Source: Flavobacterium sp. LC2016-23
GTDB lineage: Bacteria; Bacteroidota; Bacteroidia; Flavobacteriales; Flavobacteriaceae
DNA length: 64,000 bases
Direction: 5' to 3'
Assembly: GCF_009674775.1 (NCBI RefSeq)
Contig: NZ_WKKE01000014.1
Span: forward strand, 62,001 to 126,000
This document shows positions 1 to 7,912 of the stretch, one piece after another (positions within the stretch are counted from its first letter, which is position 1; each line of letters opens with the position of its first letter). The notes under the pieces are model-generated. The model was not told where the DNA came from, made no database searches, and saw only the letters and a list, made by a program, of their open reading frames with translations. Made by a program: the position numbers and the translations under genes.

Positions 1-65
1 ATTTAGAAGCTGTAAGGGCTCTAAACGAAAGCAGTATCGAACTTAACTTTATCACTTCAAATTAA
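1..65 (+). CDS. C-terminal end of a Cus/Czc-type efflux protein (partial)
   Basis: Only the last 20 codons are in the window, read from base 3 and ending in TAA at 63-65. The peptide ends in ALNESSIELNF-like residues, which resembles the tail of the TolC/CzcC-like part of heavy-metal efflux systems; in Bacteroidetes that part is often fused to the RND pump. The following adaptor gene starts 7 bases later, which supports the assignment. The rest of the gene lies outside the window, so whether it is a fused pump or a free outer-membrane protein cannot be decided. Confidence 0.5.
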   Translation, partial: LEAVRALNESSIELNFITSN

Positions 66-72
66 CAATTAA

Positions 73-1200
73 ATGAAAAATATATCCTTGTTTATAAGTA
101 TGCTTTTTATACTAAATGCATGCAAAAACACGACCCCGGAACAGGAAGCAACAAAAAAACCTGCAAACGAAAATAGTGTAGTACTTACTGATGCGCAATT
201 CAAAAATGCAAATATTGCAACTGCCGAATTAACGGAGAAAAATATTGCTACCGTTATAAAACTGAATGGAAAAATAGATGTTCCGCCACAAAATTTAGTG
301 TCTGTAAATGCTCCTCTTGGAGGATATTTGATAAACAGTAAACTCTTACCGGGAATGCTTGTAAAAAAAGGGGAAGTAATCGCTATCTTGCAAGACCAGG
401 AATATGTTCAGTTACAGCAGGATTATCTGATGGCAAAATCCAAACTGCATTTTGCAGAGTTGGAATTCGAACGCCAAAAAGATCTTAATCAAACTAAAGC
501 AAGCAGCGATAAAATAACGCAATTAGCAGAATCTGAAGCAAGCAGTCTTCGTATAGCAGTAAATGCTTTATCAGAAAAACTCAAACTGATTAATATCAAT
601 CCGAATAATCTGTCAGCGAATAAAATTTCTAAAAGCATCCGCATTTTAAGTACAATAACAGGGTTTGTAAGCAAAGTCAACATTAATATAGGCAAATATA
701 TCGCTCCGGGGGAAGTAATGTTTGAACTTATAGACCCCAGCGACATTCACCTAAACCTTAGTGTTTATGATACCAATATTGCACAGCTTGCTATAGGACA
801 AAAGGTAATTGCGTACAGTAATGCAGCCCCCAATAAAAAGTACGAATGTAAAATTATCTTAATCAACAAAGACATCAACTCTAACGGTAATACAGAGGTA
901 CATTGCCATTTTGTAAAATATGACAAATACCTTTTACCAGGTATGTACATGAATGCCGAAATAGAAACAACATCCGGCTTAGCCAATGCATTGCCTGAAT
1001 TAAGTATTGTGACCTTTGAGGGTAAAGACTATGTTTTTACAGAAACGGGAAAACAACAATATGAAATGAAAGAAGTTACTGTGGGAGCCAAAGAAAACGG
1101 TTATTTGGAGATTTTAAACCCTGAAAAATTTAAAAATTTAAAAATTGTTACCAATGGAGCTTACACCCTGTTGATGAAAATGAAAAATAAAGAAGAATAA
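73..1200 (+). CDS. Periplasmic adaptor of an RND heavy-metal efflux system (CusB/CzcB family), lipoprotein
   Basis: This 375-residue protein should link the inner-membrane RND pump to the outer-membrane channel and help export metal cations such as copper or zinc. A lipoprotein signal ends in LNAC, with the acylated cysteine at residue 17. A lipoyl-like half motif and a coiled-coil hairpin rich in Lys, Glu and Gln occupy about residues 75-175, and a second beta-barrel part follows, the usual order in HlyD-like adaptors. It follows the partial efflux gene by 7 bases and precedes a small membrane protein by 28 bases, so the three probably form one operon. The metal specificity cannot be read from the sequence. 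Confidence 0.9.
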   Translation: MKNISLFISMLFILNACKNTTPEQEATKKPANENSVVLTDAQFKNANIATAELTEKNIATVIKLNGKIDVPPQNLVSVNAPLGGYLINSKLLPGMLVKKGEVIAILQDQEYVQLQQDYLMAKSKLHFAELEFERQKDLNQTKASSDKITQLAESEASSLRIAVNALSEKLKLININPNNLSANKISKSIRILSTITGFVSKVNINIGKYIAPGEVMFELIDPSDIHLNLSVYDTNIAQLAIGQKVIAYSNAAPNKKYECKIILINKDINSNGNTEVHCHFVKYDKYLLPGMYMNAEIETTSGLANALPELSIVTFEGKDYVFTETGKQQYEMKEVTVGAKENGYLEILNPEKFKNLKIVTNGAYTLLMKMKNKEE

Positions 1201-1228
1201 AAAAATTAATCATTTAAAACAAAACACT

Positions 1229-1666
1229 ATGAACGGAGCACATTATCACTTAGTATTAAACCACTTACCTATTATTATACCTATTGTAGGTTTACTGGTT
1301 CTTATTAGCGGATTTATAGTAAAATCTGAAATTGTAAAAAGAACGGCTTATTGTATTTTTATACTGGGGGCCCTGGCAGCATTTGGAGCTATAGCAACAG
1401 GCGATGGCGCAGAGGACGTGGTAAAACATATAAATGGAATCTCTAAAGACTTAATCCATGAACATGAAGAAAAAGCAGAAGTATTTGCTTTATTATCTTA
1501 TGTGTTGGGCATAAGTTCTGTAGTTGCTTTATGGAGCAATTGGAAAAAGAAATCGTATGCTAATTATATTGCTTTAGCTATACTAGCGTATTGCTTTGTA
1601 GTGCTGTATTTTGCGCAGCAAACAGGGACAACAGGAGGTGAAATTACCCATGCTGAAATCAGGTAA
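1229..1666 (+). CDS. Four-helix membrane protein with conserved-looking histidines (DUF2231-like)
   Basis: The 145-residue product has four predicted membrane helices at about residues 10-30, 37-57, 85-103 and 112-130. Histidines cluster at the N-terminus (HYHLVLNHLP), after helix 2 (DVVKH and LIHEHEE) and near the C-terminus (GEITHAE). Such placement suggests metal or heme ligation, which is inference. Small proteins of this kind occur beside copper/cation efflux genes in Bacteroidetes, and this one closes the efflux operon, 28 bases after the adaptor gene. The exact family assignment is tentative. Confidence 0.65.
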   Translation: MNGAHYHLVLNHLPIIIPIVGLLVLISGFIVKSEIVKRTAYCIFILGALAAFGAIATGDGAEDVVKHINGISKDLIHEHEEKAEVFALLSYVLGISSVVALWSNWKKKSYANYIALAILAYCFVVLYFAQQTGTTGGEITHAEIR

Positions 1667-1823
1667 ATTCAAATAAGACTTAAAATAAGCCTGCTTTTTT
1701 AGGAACACATCAATCCAGTGGCGGAGAAAAACTTACATAATCCTTTCTTTTCCGCGTCAACATCGTGACACAACAGGTTGAAAAATTAAAGAACGCAGAA
1801 TATATGCGGTTTCGAGCTTATGA

Positions 1824-1845
1824 TTCGAATCCTCCTTTACCCACA
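1824..1845 (+). other. Possible tRNA 3'-end remnant, candidate attachment-site scar
   Basis: The 22 bases fit the 3' end of a tRNA: a canonical seven-base T-loop (TTCGAAT, 1824-1830), a five-base T-stem strand beginning with C (1831-1835), a seven-base acceptor strand TTTACCC (1836-1842) and discriminator A. The partner strands are absent: the bases before the T-loop do not read GGAGG and no GGGTAAA acceptor strand lies about 70 bases upstream. A rho-independent terminator follows, as after real tRNA genes. This is what remains at one end of an element integrated into a tRNA gene. Chance similarity is possible. Confidence 0.35.
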
Positions 1846-1887
1846 AAAAAATAAAAGAAGTAAAAGGCAACTTTTTTCAATCTTTTC

Positions 1888-1927
1888 AAAAACCTGCAAA
1901 TCCGGGGATTCGCAGGTTTTTTGTTTT
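1888..1927 (+). terminator. Rho-independent terminator
   Basis: AAAAACCTGC at 1888-1897 pairs with GCAGGTTTTT at 1912-1921, extended inward by AATC/GATT pairs, and a T-rich run follows to 1927. It follows the tRNA remnant directly, so it may be the original tRNA terminator. It also lies downstream of the efflux operon. Confidence 0.75.
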
Positions 1928-1974
1928 ACAGCAGTCTTCAATCTTTATGTCCATAAACTCCTGAAAAACAAAAA

Positions 1975-2343
1975 TCATAAAACTCCAAACTTATCTTTAT
2001 AAAAACGCAACTCAGAATCTGTTTTGCCCAGAAGTCGTTCTAAAAGCACAATCTTATCTTCATAAAGTCTTTTAATTATGGTATTTTTATCTGTATGGTA
2101 AGTTTGTTCTTTTTCAGTGCTCCTGCGGTTACGAAAATATCTTTCAATATCGAAATTTATAATATCTGCTATTGGAAGTTCTAAAATAATCGCTAACTGT
2201 TCGAGTTTTTCAAAACTCAGGCTTGTACTGCCTTTTTCAATTTTACTGTAGCCGGCTTGTGTCATCTCAAGCCGGTCGGCCACATATTCCTGAGTATAGT
2301 TCTTGAGTTCTCGTATACTTTTAATTTTAGTGCCTATTGACAT
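1975..2343 (-). CDS. XRE-family helix-turn-helix regulator
   Basis: This 122-residue DNA-binding protein has a Cro/CI-type helix-turn-helix at about residues 5-60, with the recognisable pattern YTQEYVADRLEMTQAGYSKIE and SLSFEKLEQLA. A charged, probably helical C-terminal tail (about 75-115) may mediate dimerisation. Proteins of this layout are common small transcription factors in Flavobacteria, and their targets are not evident here. It stands alone: the efflux operon on its downstream side runs in the opposite direction, and the next gene upstream ends at 2530. Confidence 0.85.
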   Translation of the reverse strand: MSIGTKIKSIRELKNYTQEYVADRLEMTQAGYSKIEKGSTSLSFEKLEQLAIILELPIADIINFDIERYFRNRRSTEKEQTYHTDKNTIIKRLYEDKIVLLERLLGKTDSELRFYKDKFGVL

Positions 2344-2529
2344 GCTTATGCTATTTTTAAATGTTTCCCTCCATTCTTTTCATTAGTACTAAAAGCATAT
2401 CTTTTAAATCTGTTGATCTCTCATAACTTTTATTCTTACAAGCCGGAATGGGAGTATGAATGAATTAATTTCAGGACAAAGTAAAGCTTCATAAAAAAAA
2501 ACAGCAATAACATATGTTAACATTTTGAA

Positions 2530-3117
2530 TCATTCTCCCACTCTGCCGTACTTCAAACGGCTTAAATGAACCGGAGTAATATTTAGATACGATGCAATGT
2601 AATGCTGGGGCACACGTCGAAGTATTTTTGGGAAAGCAGCATTCATGTTATTGTATCGTTGTAGCGGCGTCTGCGTATATAGTGCCTTAATTTTATCATT
2701 CATCACAAAAAAATAATCTTCAGTGATAAGTCTTCCTAATTTTTCTCCATGCCTGAGATTTTCATAAAGCATTTTGAGCATTTCAAAAGAAATCACAATA
2801 ACTGTTGTATTTTCCAGAGCCTGAATATAAAAATCCGAGGGAATCCTTTTTAAAAAACTTTCGTAGTCGGTGGCAAAAGTACTCTCCAGAGAAAAGTGAA
2901 AAGTTTTTTCTTCATCGTTCTCGTCCACAAAATAAATCCTTAAAAGTCCCTTCACAACGAAATAGATATTACAGCAGACATCACCTTTAGTAAGCAAGAT
3001 ATCCTTTTTCTTGATACGATCCTGGGTAAACATTAAGCAGCATTGTTCCCATTCTATCGGGCTGACTTCAATATATTGGTTTATCAGCTTGTATATACTT
3101 CCAAAGTCATTATCCAT
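2530..3117 (-). CDS. Crp/Fnr-family transcriptional regulator
   Basis: The 195-residue protein has an N-terminal cyclic-nucleotide-binding-type beta-roll at about residues 25-115 (KGDVCCNIYFVVKGLLRIYF is its signature strand) and a short C-terminal helix-turn-helix at about 160-190 (HYIASYLNITPVHLSRLK). The length is normal for the Bacteroidetes branch of this family. The cAMP-contacting Arg-Ser pair of E. coli CRP is not obvious, so the ligand is unknown and may be absent. It is separated from both neighbours by long gaps and is probably monocistronic. Confidence 0.9.
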   Translation of the reverse strand: MDNDFGSIYKLINQYIEVSPIEWEQCCLMFTQDRIKKKDILLTKGDVCCNIYFVVKGLLRIYFVDENDEEKTFHFSLESTFATDYESFLKRIPSDFYIQALENTTVIVISFEMLKMLYENLRHGEKLGRLITEDYFFVMNDKIKALYTQTPLQRYNNMNAAFPKILRRVPQHYIASYLNITPVHLSRLKYGRVGE

Positions 3118-3426
3118 GTTCTACATCCTTTATATATGCCTTAAAACGTTTTATCATTCTCACTTATTTTTATCCTGATTCCAAATTCCTGATAAAAACT
3201 AAATTAAATAAAATGTTCCGAATATATCAATTGACTAAAAATGGATATAGCTTATTGCTTTAACAAATAATATAAAATTTAAGTATCATGAAGCAAGCTG
3301 GATTATAAAATGTTTTACAGCTGCACCAGAGATGATTTTTGCTTTCAGACAAAACAAAAAAGATGTAAAAGTAGCCAGGAAAGATTTAAAAAGACCTTCG
3401 GATTTTTAACAATTACTGGATCTTAC

Positions 3427-3497
3427 AACCGCAAAGCCTGCAGAAAAAAAACGTAAAGTTCGCAACGTTTAATATTTAAGCTTTGTGAACTTTACGT
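3427..3497. repeat. Dispersed intergenic inverted repeat, copy 1
   Basis: The unit opens with AACCGCAAAG (3427-3436). ACGTAAAGTTCGCAA (3451-3465) then pairs with TTGTGAACTTTACGT (3483-3497), leaving one mismatch. The same word set (AACCGCAA, GCAAAG, GTAAAGTT, AAGCTTTG) recurs at 7767-7870. Elements built from CGCAAAG and GTAAAG words are scattered through many Flavobacterium genomes (recalled knowledge). No function is known to me. Confidence 0.6.
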
Positions 3498-3587
3498 ATA
3501 ATGGCAGCGATAAAAATTGCGTGTTTGCAGTTAAACTCCCGGTTAAGGATTTGTAATAAAAAATTATTGATTTTCAAAAACAAAAAA

Positions 3588-3620
3588 AGAAGCTGCTTCA
3601 CAATTTATGAAGCAGCTTCT
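3588..3620 (-). terminator. Terminator of the metalloprotease gene
   Basis: A perfect stem of 12-13 pairs (AGAAGCTGCTTCA / TGAAGCAGCTTCT) with a seven-base loop lies 33 bases past the stop codon. On the minus strand it is followed by a run of seven T residues. Confidence 0.85.
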
Positions 3621-3652
3621 ACTATTTTGTAAAGAGAACTCTAATTCAACTT

Positions 3653-4483
3653 TTAATATAAATAATTCAGGGCTGTAATATCATTAGCATTGAAAGCTCC
3701 GGTTTCACTTGAACTGAAACATGCTCTCATATAAGAAGTCGCATCATATCCTGAAGGTGTTCCAGGGATCTGAATTGCTCCAACACCAGCTGTTCCTTCG
3801 TTTGAATTCTGTCCACAACTTTGACGGCTGAACCAGTCTGTATGACGTAAACCAATACAGTGGCCTATTTCGTGCGCAGATACGTGTGCATTTACACCTG
3901 TTGAATAAGTATCTAATCCGGAATATAAGGTAACTGAATTATAAGGTGCCCCACCTGAAGGGAAACCAGCTACTCCACCGGCAGATCCGGTCTGTCTTCT
4001 TACCACAATATTTGCACCTGAAGTACTTGAACTAAAGGTCAAAGTAAAGTTGATAGACAATCCTAAATTATTGTATCTGTTTATCGCTGCCTGCAATCCG
4101 GCACGCATATTTGTTGTCAGGGCTGTAGTACCAGTTCCTGATAATCCAACAACTTTAATTGTTCTTGGTGCAGATACTAAATTAGTAGTACGGTATTGTT
4201 CTGTAGTAATACCTCCGTGAAGATCCATTTTGTTTAATTGATCTTGTGTGATGATAATGTCTCCCTCAACCAGGAAAGCATCTTCAATGCTACCATCTAA
4301 TTTAGTGTTTTTAATCACCTGAACATCTGAGTTATTTAGTGACAATGAACTAATTTTATTTAACACATCTGGTGTTACTTTAAGAGATTCCTGATTAGAT
4401 TGAGTTGTTTCCTCTTCTTTGTTACAGGAAAATAGTGTTAGCGCTATAATAGACAAGGCTAAAATTGATTTAATTTTTTTCAT
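3653..4483 (-). CDS. Secreted zinc metalloprotease, M57-type (HEIGH motif) lipoprotein
   Basis: The 276-residue product starts with a lipoprotein signal ending in LFSC (cysteine 20) and carries the zinc-binding motif HEIGHCIGLRH: His204, Glu205, His208 and His214. This is the HExxHxxGxxH signature of metzincin-like peptidases, and the HEIGH form matches the dual-action M57 family of Bacteroidetes. It should hydrolyse proteins outside the cytoplasm, anchored to a membrane. A glycine/serine-rich segment at about 165-185 precedes the active site. The gene is divergent from a secreted subtilisin-like protease across 553 bases, and has its own terminator. Confidence 0.9.
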   Translation of the reverse strand: MKKIKSILALSIIALTLFSCNKEEETTQSNQESLKVTPDVLNKISSLSLNNSDVQVIKNTKLDGSIEDAFLVEGDIIITQDQLNKMDLHGGITTEQYRTTNLVSAPRTIKVVGLSGTGTTALTTNMRAGLQAAINRYNNLGLSINFTLTFSSSTSGANIVVRRQTGSAGGVAGFPSGGAPYNSVTLYSGLDTYSTGVNAHVSAHEIGHCIGLRHTDWFSRQSCGQNSNEGTAGVGAIQIPGTPSGYDATSYMRACFSSSETGAFNANDITALNYLY

Positions 4484-4557
4484 ACATAGGTTTTTGTGGG
4501 TTGTTAAATTAAGCTTCTAAAAGGGGTTTCTTTACAAAATATTGTAATATTTGTTAT

Positions 4558-4565
4558 CAAATTTA
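4558..4565 (-). promoter_or_regulatory. Candidate -7 box for the metalloprotease gene
   Basis: On the minus strand these bases read TAAATTTG, matching the Bacteroidetes -7 consensus TAnnTTTG, 75 bases upstream of the start codon. No convincing -33 TTG partner lies at the usual spacing, so the call rests on one box. Confidence 0.35.
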
Positions 4566-4889
4566 TATAATTTTTAATCTTAAAATACTTATAAAAATAC
4601 AATTTAACAAAATTAACATTTTTTGTTATATTTTTTTATTCTTCTTTTTTAATAATAATTATCTGATTATTAAGGCAAGCCCAGCAAAATCAATAACTGA
4701 ATGCAAATCAGCTTATCAGTCACAATAAACTTGTTTCAATAATTTTTTTTTATTCCAAGATGTTAAAAAAGGATTTTACATTTTAGATTACCTGTAAAGC
4801 AGAAACAGCTTTTAAAAAATACTGTGATCTACAGATTTTGAAGATTAGGAGTGAAATAAAAAATCATAAAATTATTACAAATAATTTAA

Positions 4890-4897
4890 TAACTTTG
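4890..4897 (+). promoter_or_regulatory. Candidate -7 box for the subtilase gene
   Basis: TAACTTTG matches TAnnTTTG and lies 140 bases upstream of the start codon, implying a long leader. No clear -33 TTG is seen at the normal distance. Confidence 0.3.
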
Positions 4898-4984
4898 GCT
4901 TATCTGCAATGGATAAACATTTAAAATAGAAATAATTAAGCATACGTTTCATCTAAATTAAGTGACAGAAAGCCGCAAGAGTCA

Positions 4985-5007
4985 ATTTCTGTACCATTGA
5001 CAGAAAT
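4985..5007. promoter_or_regulatory. Inverted repeat upstream of the subtilase gene
   Basis: ATTTCTGT (4985-4992) and ACAGAAAT (5000-5007) are exact reverse complements with a seven-base spacer, ending 29 bases before the ATG. TGACAGAAA also occurs just upstream at about 4963, giving a second half-site in the same orientation as the right arm. An operator or a leader hairpin are both possible. Confidence 0.35.
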
Positions 5008-5036
5008 CTATATAATTGCCCTAACATCTACAGTAA

Positions 5037-7751
5037 ATGAAGAAACAAATTACTTTTCTCCTCTTTATGATAACGACAATCAGCCTGTCGCAAAGCACTG
5101 AAAAATGGAAGCAATACCTAAAAAAAGAAAACGAAAGAAAATTTGAGAAATACTATTTTACTTCCTTAGAAAATGCATACGACAACAAATACAAGGTTGT
5201 GAAAAAACTGGATCACACTTTTTGCATTGTTGAAAATGAAAGTCTAAAATCGAATCCGACTTTAAAAAAACTGCTACCGGTTAACAACTTATGGAAACTA
5301 CCTTCAAATTTTACAAATCACAAAGAAGAAAAGCAGTATACAATAGCCACCGATACGATCAAAGCGTTGCTGACTGACCTGAAATCAATGCACATTTCTG
5401 ACATTAAAATACTCAACGACCACCTTGTAATCATAAAAAGTGATTCCAAAAAAATTATGGATGCCATTACAGGTTTGAGCAGTGTAACTTCTATTTCGCA
5501 GGAATCACTGCACCCCATAGGCGAGTCTAAAATAACAGATCAAAATTTTAGCATTAATGCTATCACTAAAGCCACTACTAACTTTCCTTTGTTAACAGGT
5601 GAAAATCAAATTGCAGCGATCAAAGATGATTTTTTTGATGTAAATGATATTGATTTGTTAAATAAGCAGATTCCTTCCCTAATACAATCTACTCTTATAT
5701 CGAGCCATGCAACAGCTATGGCGACTATCGTTTCCGGATTAGGGAATAGTTCGGCATTGGGAAAAGGAGTTGCTCCAAAGGCTAAAATACTCTCGTCAGA
5801 TTTTTTGAATATTTATCCTGATGAAGTCGAAACGTTACAGGGTGCTGCCACTCAAAATCATTCCTATGGTACCGTGATTGAGAATTTTTATGGTTCGCTC
5901 GCTAATGCTTATGACTCTCAATTATTTTCAAATACGGATTTGACTCATTGTTTTTCCTCCGGTAATAGTGGTCTTGAGGGGTATAAATCTATTACAGGTA
6001 ATTTCAAGCAATCCAAAAATAGTATAGTAGTGGGTTGTATTGACCAGAACGAAGTAATTATGCCGTTTTCTTCAAAAGGTCCGGCCTATGACGGGCATAT
6101 AAAACCGGAGTTAGTCGCCTTCAGTACGCAGGGAACCTCAAATTCTACAGCCGTTGCGACAGGAATTATTACGCTGATGAAACAACACTATAAAACTATC
6201 AACAATACCGCTTTGACTAATGCCCTGACAAAAGCAATTTTAATTAATAGTGCTAAAGATTTAGGCAATACCGGTCCGGACTTTACCTATGGTTACGGTA
6301 ATATCAACGCTGATAAAAGTTTAAAAACAATCAGCGAAAATAGATTCTTATCCGGCAATTTGACATCCGGTAAGACCAATTCACATAGCATTACGCTTCC
6401 TGCAAATGCTAAAAATTTAAAAATTACATTAGTCTGGAATGATTTGCCCGCTGCAATCAACAGTAATATAAGTTTGGTAAACGATTTAGACCTGGAAGTT
6501 ATTTCGGCTGACAACACCCCTTTTTTACCCTGGGTCCTTACTCCTGATGCTCCCCAGCAGCCGGCTGTAAGAGGAAAAGATAAAATAAATACGATAGAGC
6601 AGGTTACTATTGAAAACCCTGCATCCGGATCTTATACCATTAATGTTATGGGGGCATACGTTTCGAATACCGCTCAGGAATACAACATCGCTTACGAATA
6701 TGAACTGGAAAATCGATTTGAATGGAATTACCCTGTTCAAAATGATAATTTCCCTTATGATGGTAAGACTATCTCCCCTTTCAAATGGGATTCTTCATTT
6801 TCCGCGATCTCCGGGCAATTGTCTATCAGTTACAATAATGGGCAGACCTGGGAAATTATCGCAAATGATGTAAACCTGAATAACGAACAATTTACTTATA
6901 CTCCAACTGAACAAAAGTTTTCAAAAGCAAAATTAAAAATGACCATTGGTACTACCGATTATATCTCAGATAGCTTTACGATTTCTTATGATTTAAATAT
7001 CAGTACCAGCTTAGTTTGTGATGGCACAACAGAAATTAACTGGGACACCCCTGCCGGTGTTGCTTCTTTTCATATTTATCAGCTCACAGGAGATTCTTTA
7101 GAATTTAAAGAACAGACCACAAACACCACTTATACCTATACGGATGGAAAAATTTATACTGTTGTTCCCGTATTTGACAATAGCGAAGGAATAAAAAGTG
7201 AGTCCACCTTACAGCATGCGCAAAACTCAAACTGTTATTTTGAGCTGGCTTTGGCAGAAGTTTATGAGGAGAACAAAGTAAACATTAATGCCAGTCTTTT
7301 CAGCTTGTACAATATCAAAAGAATTGAGTTAGTAAAAATAATTAATAGTACCGAAAGCATTATTAGCACCCTAAATGATATCAATTCAAAAACATTCTCT
7401 TTTGTAGATTTCGCCCCCATAAAAGGCAGTAATCAATATAAGATAAACCTGATTTTAGAAAGCAATACTGTAATAAGTTCGCTAATTCTGGATACTACTT
7501 ATTTAGGTACTGATTTGTTTTTTGTCTACCCTACGCTAGTAGGTAAAAATGAAGAAATAAATATTGAAGCTAAAAAAGAAGAAAACGCTGTTTTCTATTT
7601 GTATACTATCAGCGGACAAAATACCATTAAGTCACCGCTGCTTTCCAAAACCAATACCATCACGCTAAAAAATATGGCCTCAGGAATTTATCTCTATAAA
7701 ATACTGACAAGCCAGGGCGAAATTCAAACCGGTAAAATTGCAGTTTTTTAA
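5037..7751 (+). CDS. Secreted subtilisin-like (S8) serine protease with type IX sorting domain
   Basis: The 904-residue protein has a Sec signal peptide (about 1-19), an N-terminal propeptide-like region (to about 190), an S8 peptidase domain (about 190-430), Ig-like domains, and a C-terminal type IX secretion sorting domain from about residue 828 ending in ASGIYLYKI...GKIAVF. Likely active-site residues are Asp197 or 198 in AAIKDDFFDV, His224 in SSHATAMATIVSG, oxyanion Asn310 in SSGNSG and Ser368 in GTSNSTAVATG. The Asp motif departs from the usual VAVIDTG. It should be exported through the Por system and anchored or released at the cell surface to degrade proteins. Confidence 0.9.
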   Translation: MKKQITFLLFMITTISLSQSTEKWKQYLKKENERKFEKYYFTSLENAYDNKYKVVKKLDHTFCIVENESLKSNPTLKKLLPVNNLWKLPSNFTNHKEEKQYTIATDTIKALLTDLKSMHISDIKILNDHLVIIKSDSKKIMDAITGLSSVTSISQESLHPIGESKITDQNFSINAITKATTNFPLLTGENQIAAIKDDFFDVNDIDLLNKQIPSLIQSTLISSHATAMATIVSGLGNSSALGKGVAPKAKILSSDFLNIYPDEVETLQGAATQNHSYGTVIENFYGSLANAYDSQLFSNTDLTHCFSSGNSGLEGYKSITGNFKQSKNSIVVGCIDQNEVIMPFSSKGPAYDGHIKPELVAFSTQGTSNSTAVATGIITLMKQHYKTINNTALTNALTKAILINSAKDLGNTGPDFTYGYGNINADKSLKTISENRFLSGNLTSGKTNSHSITLPANAKNLKITLVWNDLPAAINSNISLVNDLDLEVISADNTPFLPWVLTPDAPQQPAVRGKDKINTIEQVTIENPASGSYTINVMGAYVSNTAQEYNIAYEYELENRFEWNYPVQNDNFPYDGKTISPFKWDSSFSAISGQLSISYNNGQTWEIIANDVNLNNEQFTYTPTEQKFSKAKLKMTIGTTDYISDSFTISYDLNISTSLVCDGTTEINWDTPAGVASFHIYQLTGDSLEFKEQTTNTTYTYTDGKIYTVVPVFDNSEGIKSESTLQHAQNSNCYFELALAEVYEENKVNINASLFSLYNIKRIELVKIINSTESIISTLNDINSKTFSFVDFAPIKGSNQYKINLILESNTVISSLILDTTYLGTDLFFVYPTLVGKNEEINIEAKKEENAVFYLYTISGQNTIKSPLLSKTNTITLKNMASGIYLYKILTSQGEIQTGKIAVF

Positions 7752-7766
7752 GTGATTGTTTACTGT

Positions 7767-7870
7767 TTTTAACCGCAAGGAGCGCAAAGAACAAAGCGTA
7801 AAGTTTACTATTGAAGCTTTGCTAATTTATCACGATGGTTTACCTGAGTTTTATGCTTTGTGGTTTTTAG
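7767..7870. repeat. Dispersed intergenic repeat, copy 2
   Basis: This segment opens with AACCGCAAGG, contains GCGCAAAG, GCGTAAAGTTTA and GAAGCTTTG, and closes with CTTTGTGGTT, an imperfect reverse complement of its opening. It shares its word order with the element at 3427-3497. It lies between convergent genes and could also end transcription of the subtilase gene. Confidence 0.55.
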
Positions 7871-7912
7871 CTGAACGAATACCGGCAGATTAGGTTTTCG
7901 AAATGCCTGATT

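Larger units (their letters stand above)
1667..1974. other. Intergenic stretch with a tRNA 3' remnant and a terminator
   Basis: About 310 bases separate the efflux operon from the leftward XRE regulator. The stretch holds a tRNA-like 3' end at 1824-1845 and a strong hairpin terminator at 1888-1927. I see no credible coding region: the 60-codon open frame from 1820 to 2002 runs through both structures and has no recognisable protein features. Confidence 0.6.
3118..3652. other. Intergenic region with a dispersed inverted repeat
   Basis: This 535-base gap lies upstream of the Crp/Fnr gene and downstream of the metalloprotease gene. It contains an inverted repeat of a type also seen near 7.8 kb, and the terminator of the metalloprotease gene. 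Between 3118 and 3420 the sequence is AT-rich with no credible reading frame and should hold the Crp/Fnr promoter, which I could not pinpoint. Confidence 0.5.
4484..5036. other. Divergent promoter region between two secreted protease genes
   Basis: This 553-base, strongly AT-rich gap should contain the promoters of the leftward metalloprotease and the rightward subtilase. It holds a TAnnTTTG-type box for each direction and an inverted repeat just before the subtilase start. No reading frame of note is present. Confidence 0.5.

Noticed and set aside
1820..2002. Rightward open frame of 60 codons
   Set aside because: It runs through the tRNA remnant and the terminator and overlaps the XRE gene; composition is not protein-like.
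3300..3408. Open stretch in the gap before the metalloprotease terminator
   Set aside because: It has lysine- and phenylalanine-rich composition expected from AT-rich DNA and no start or homologue that I recognise.
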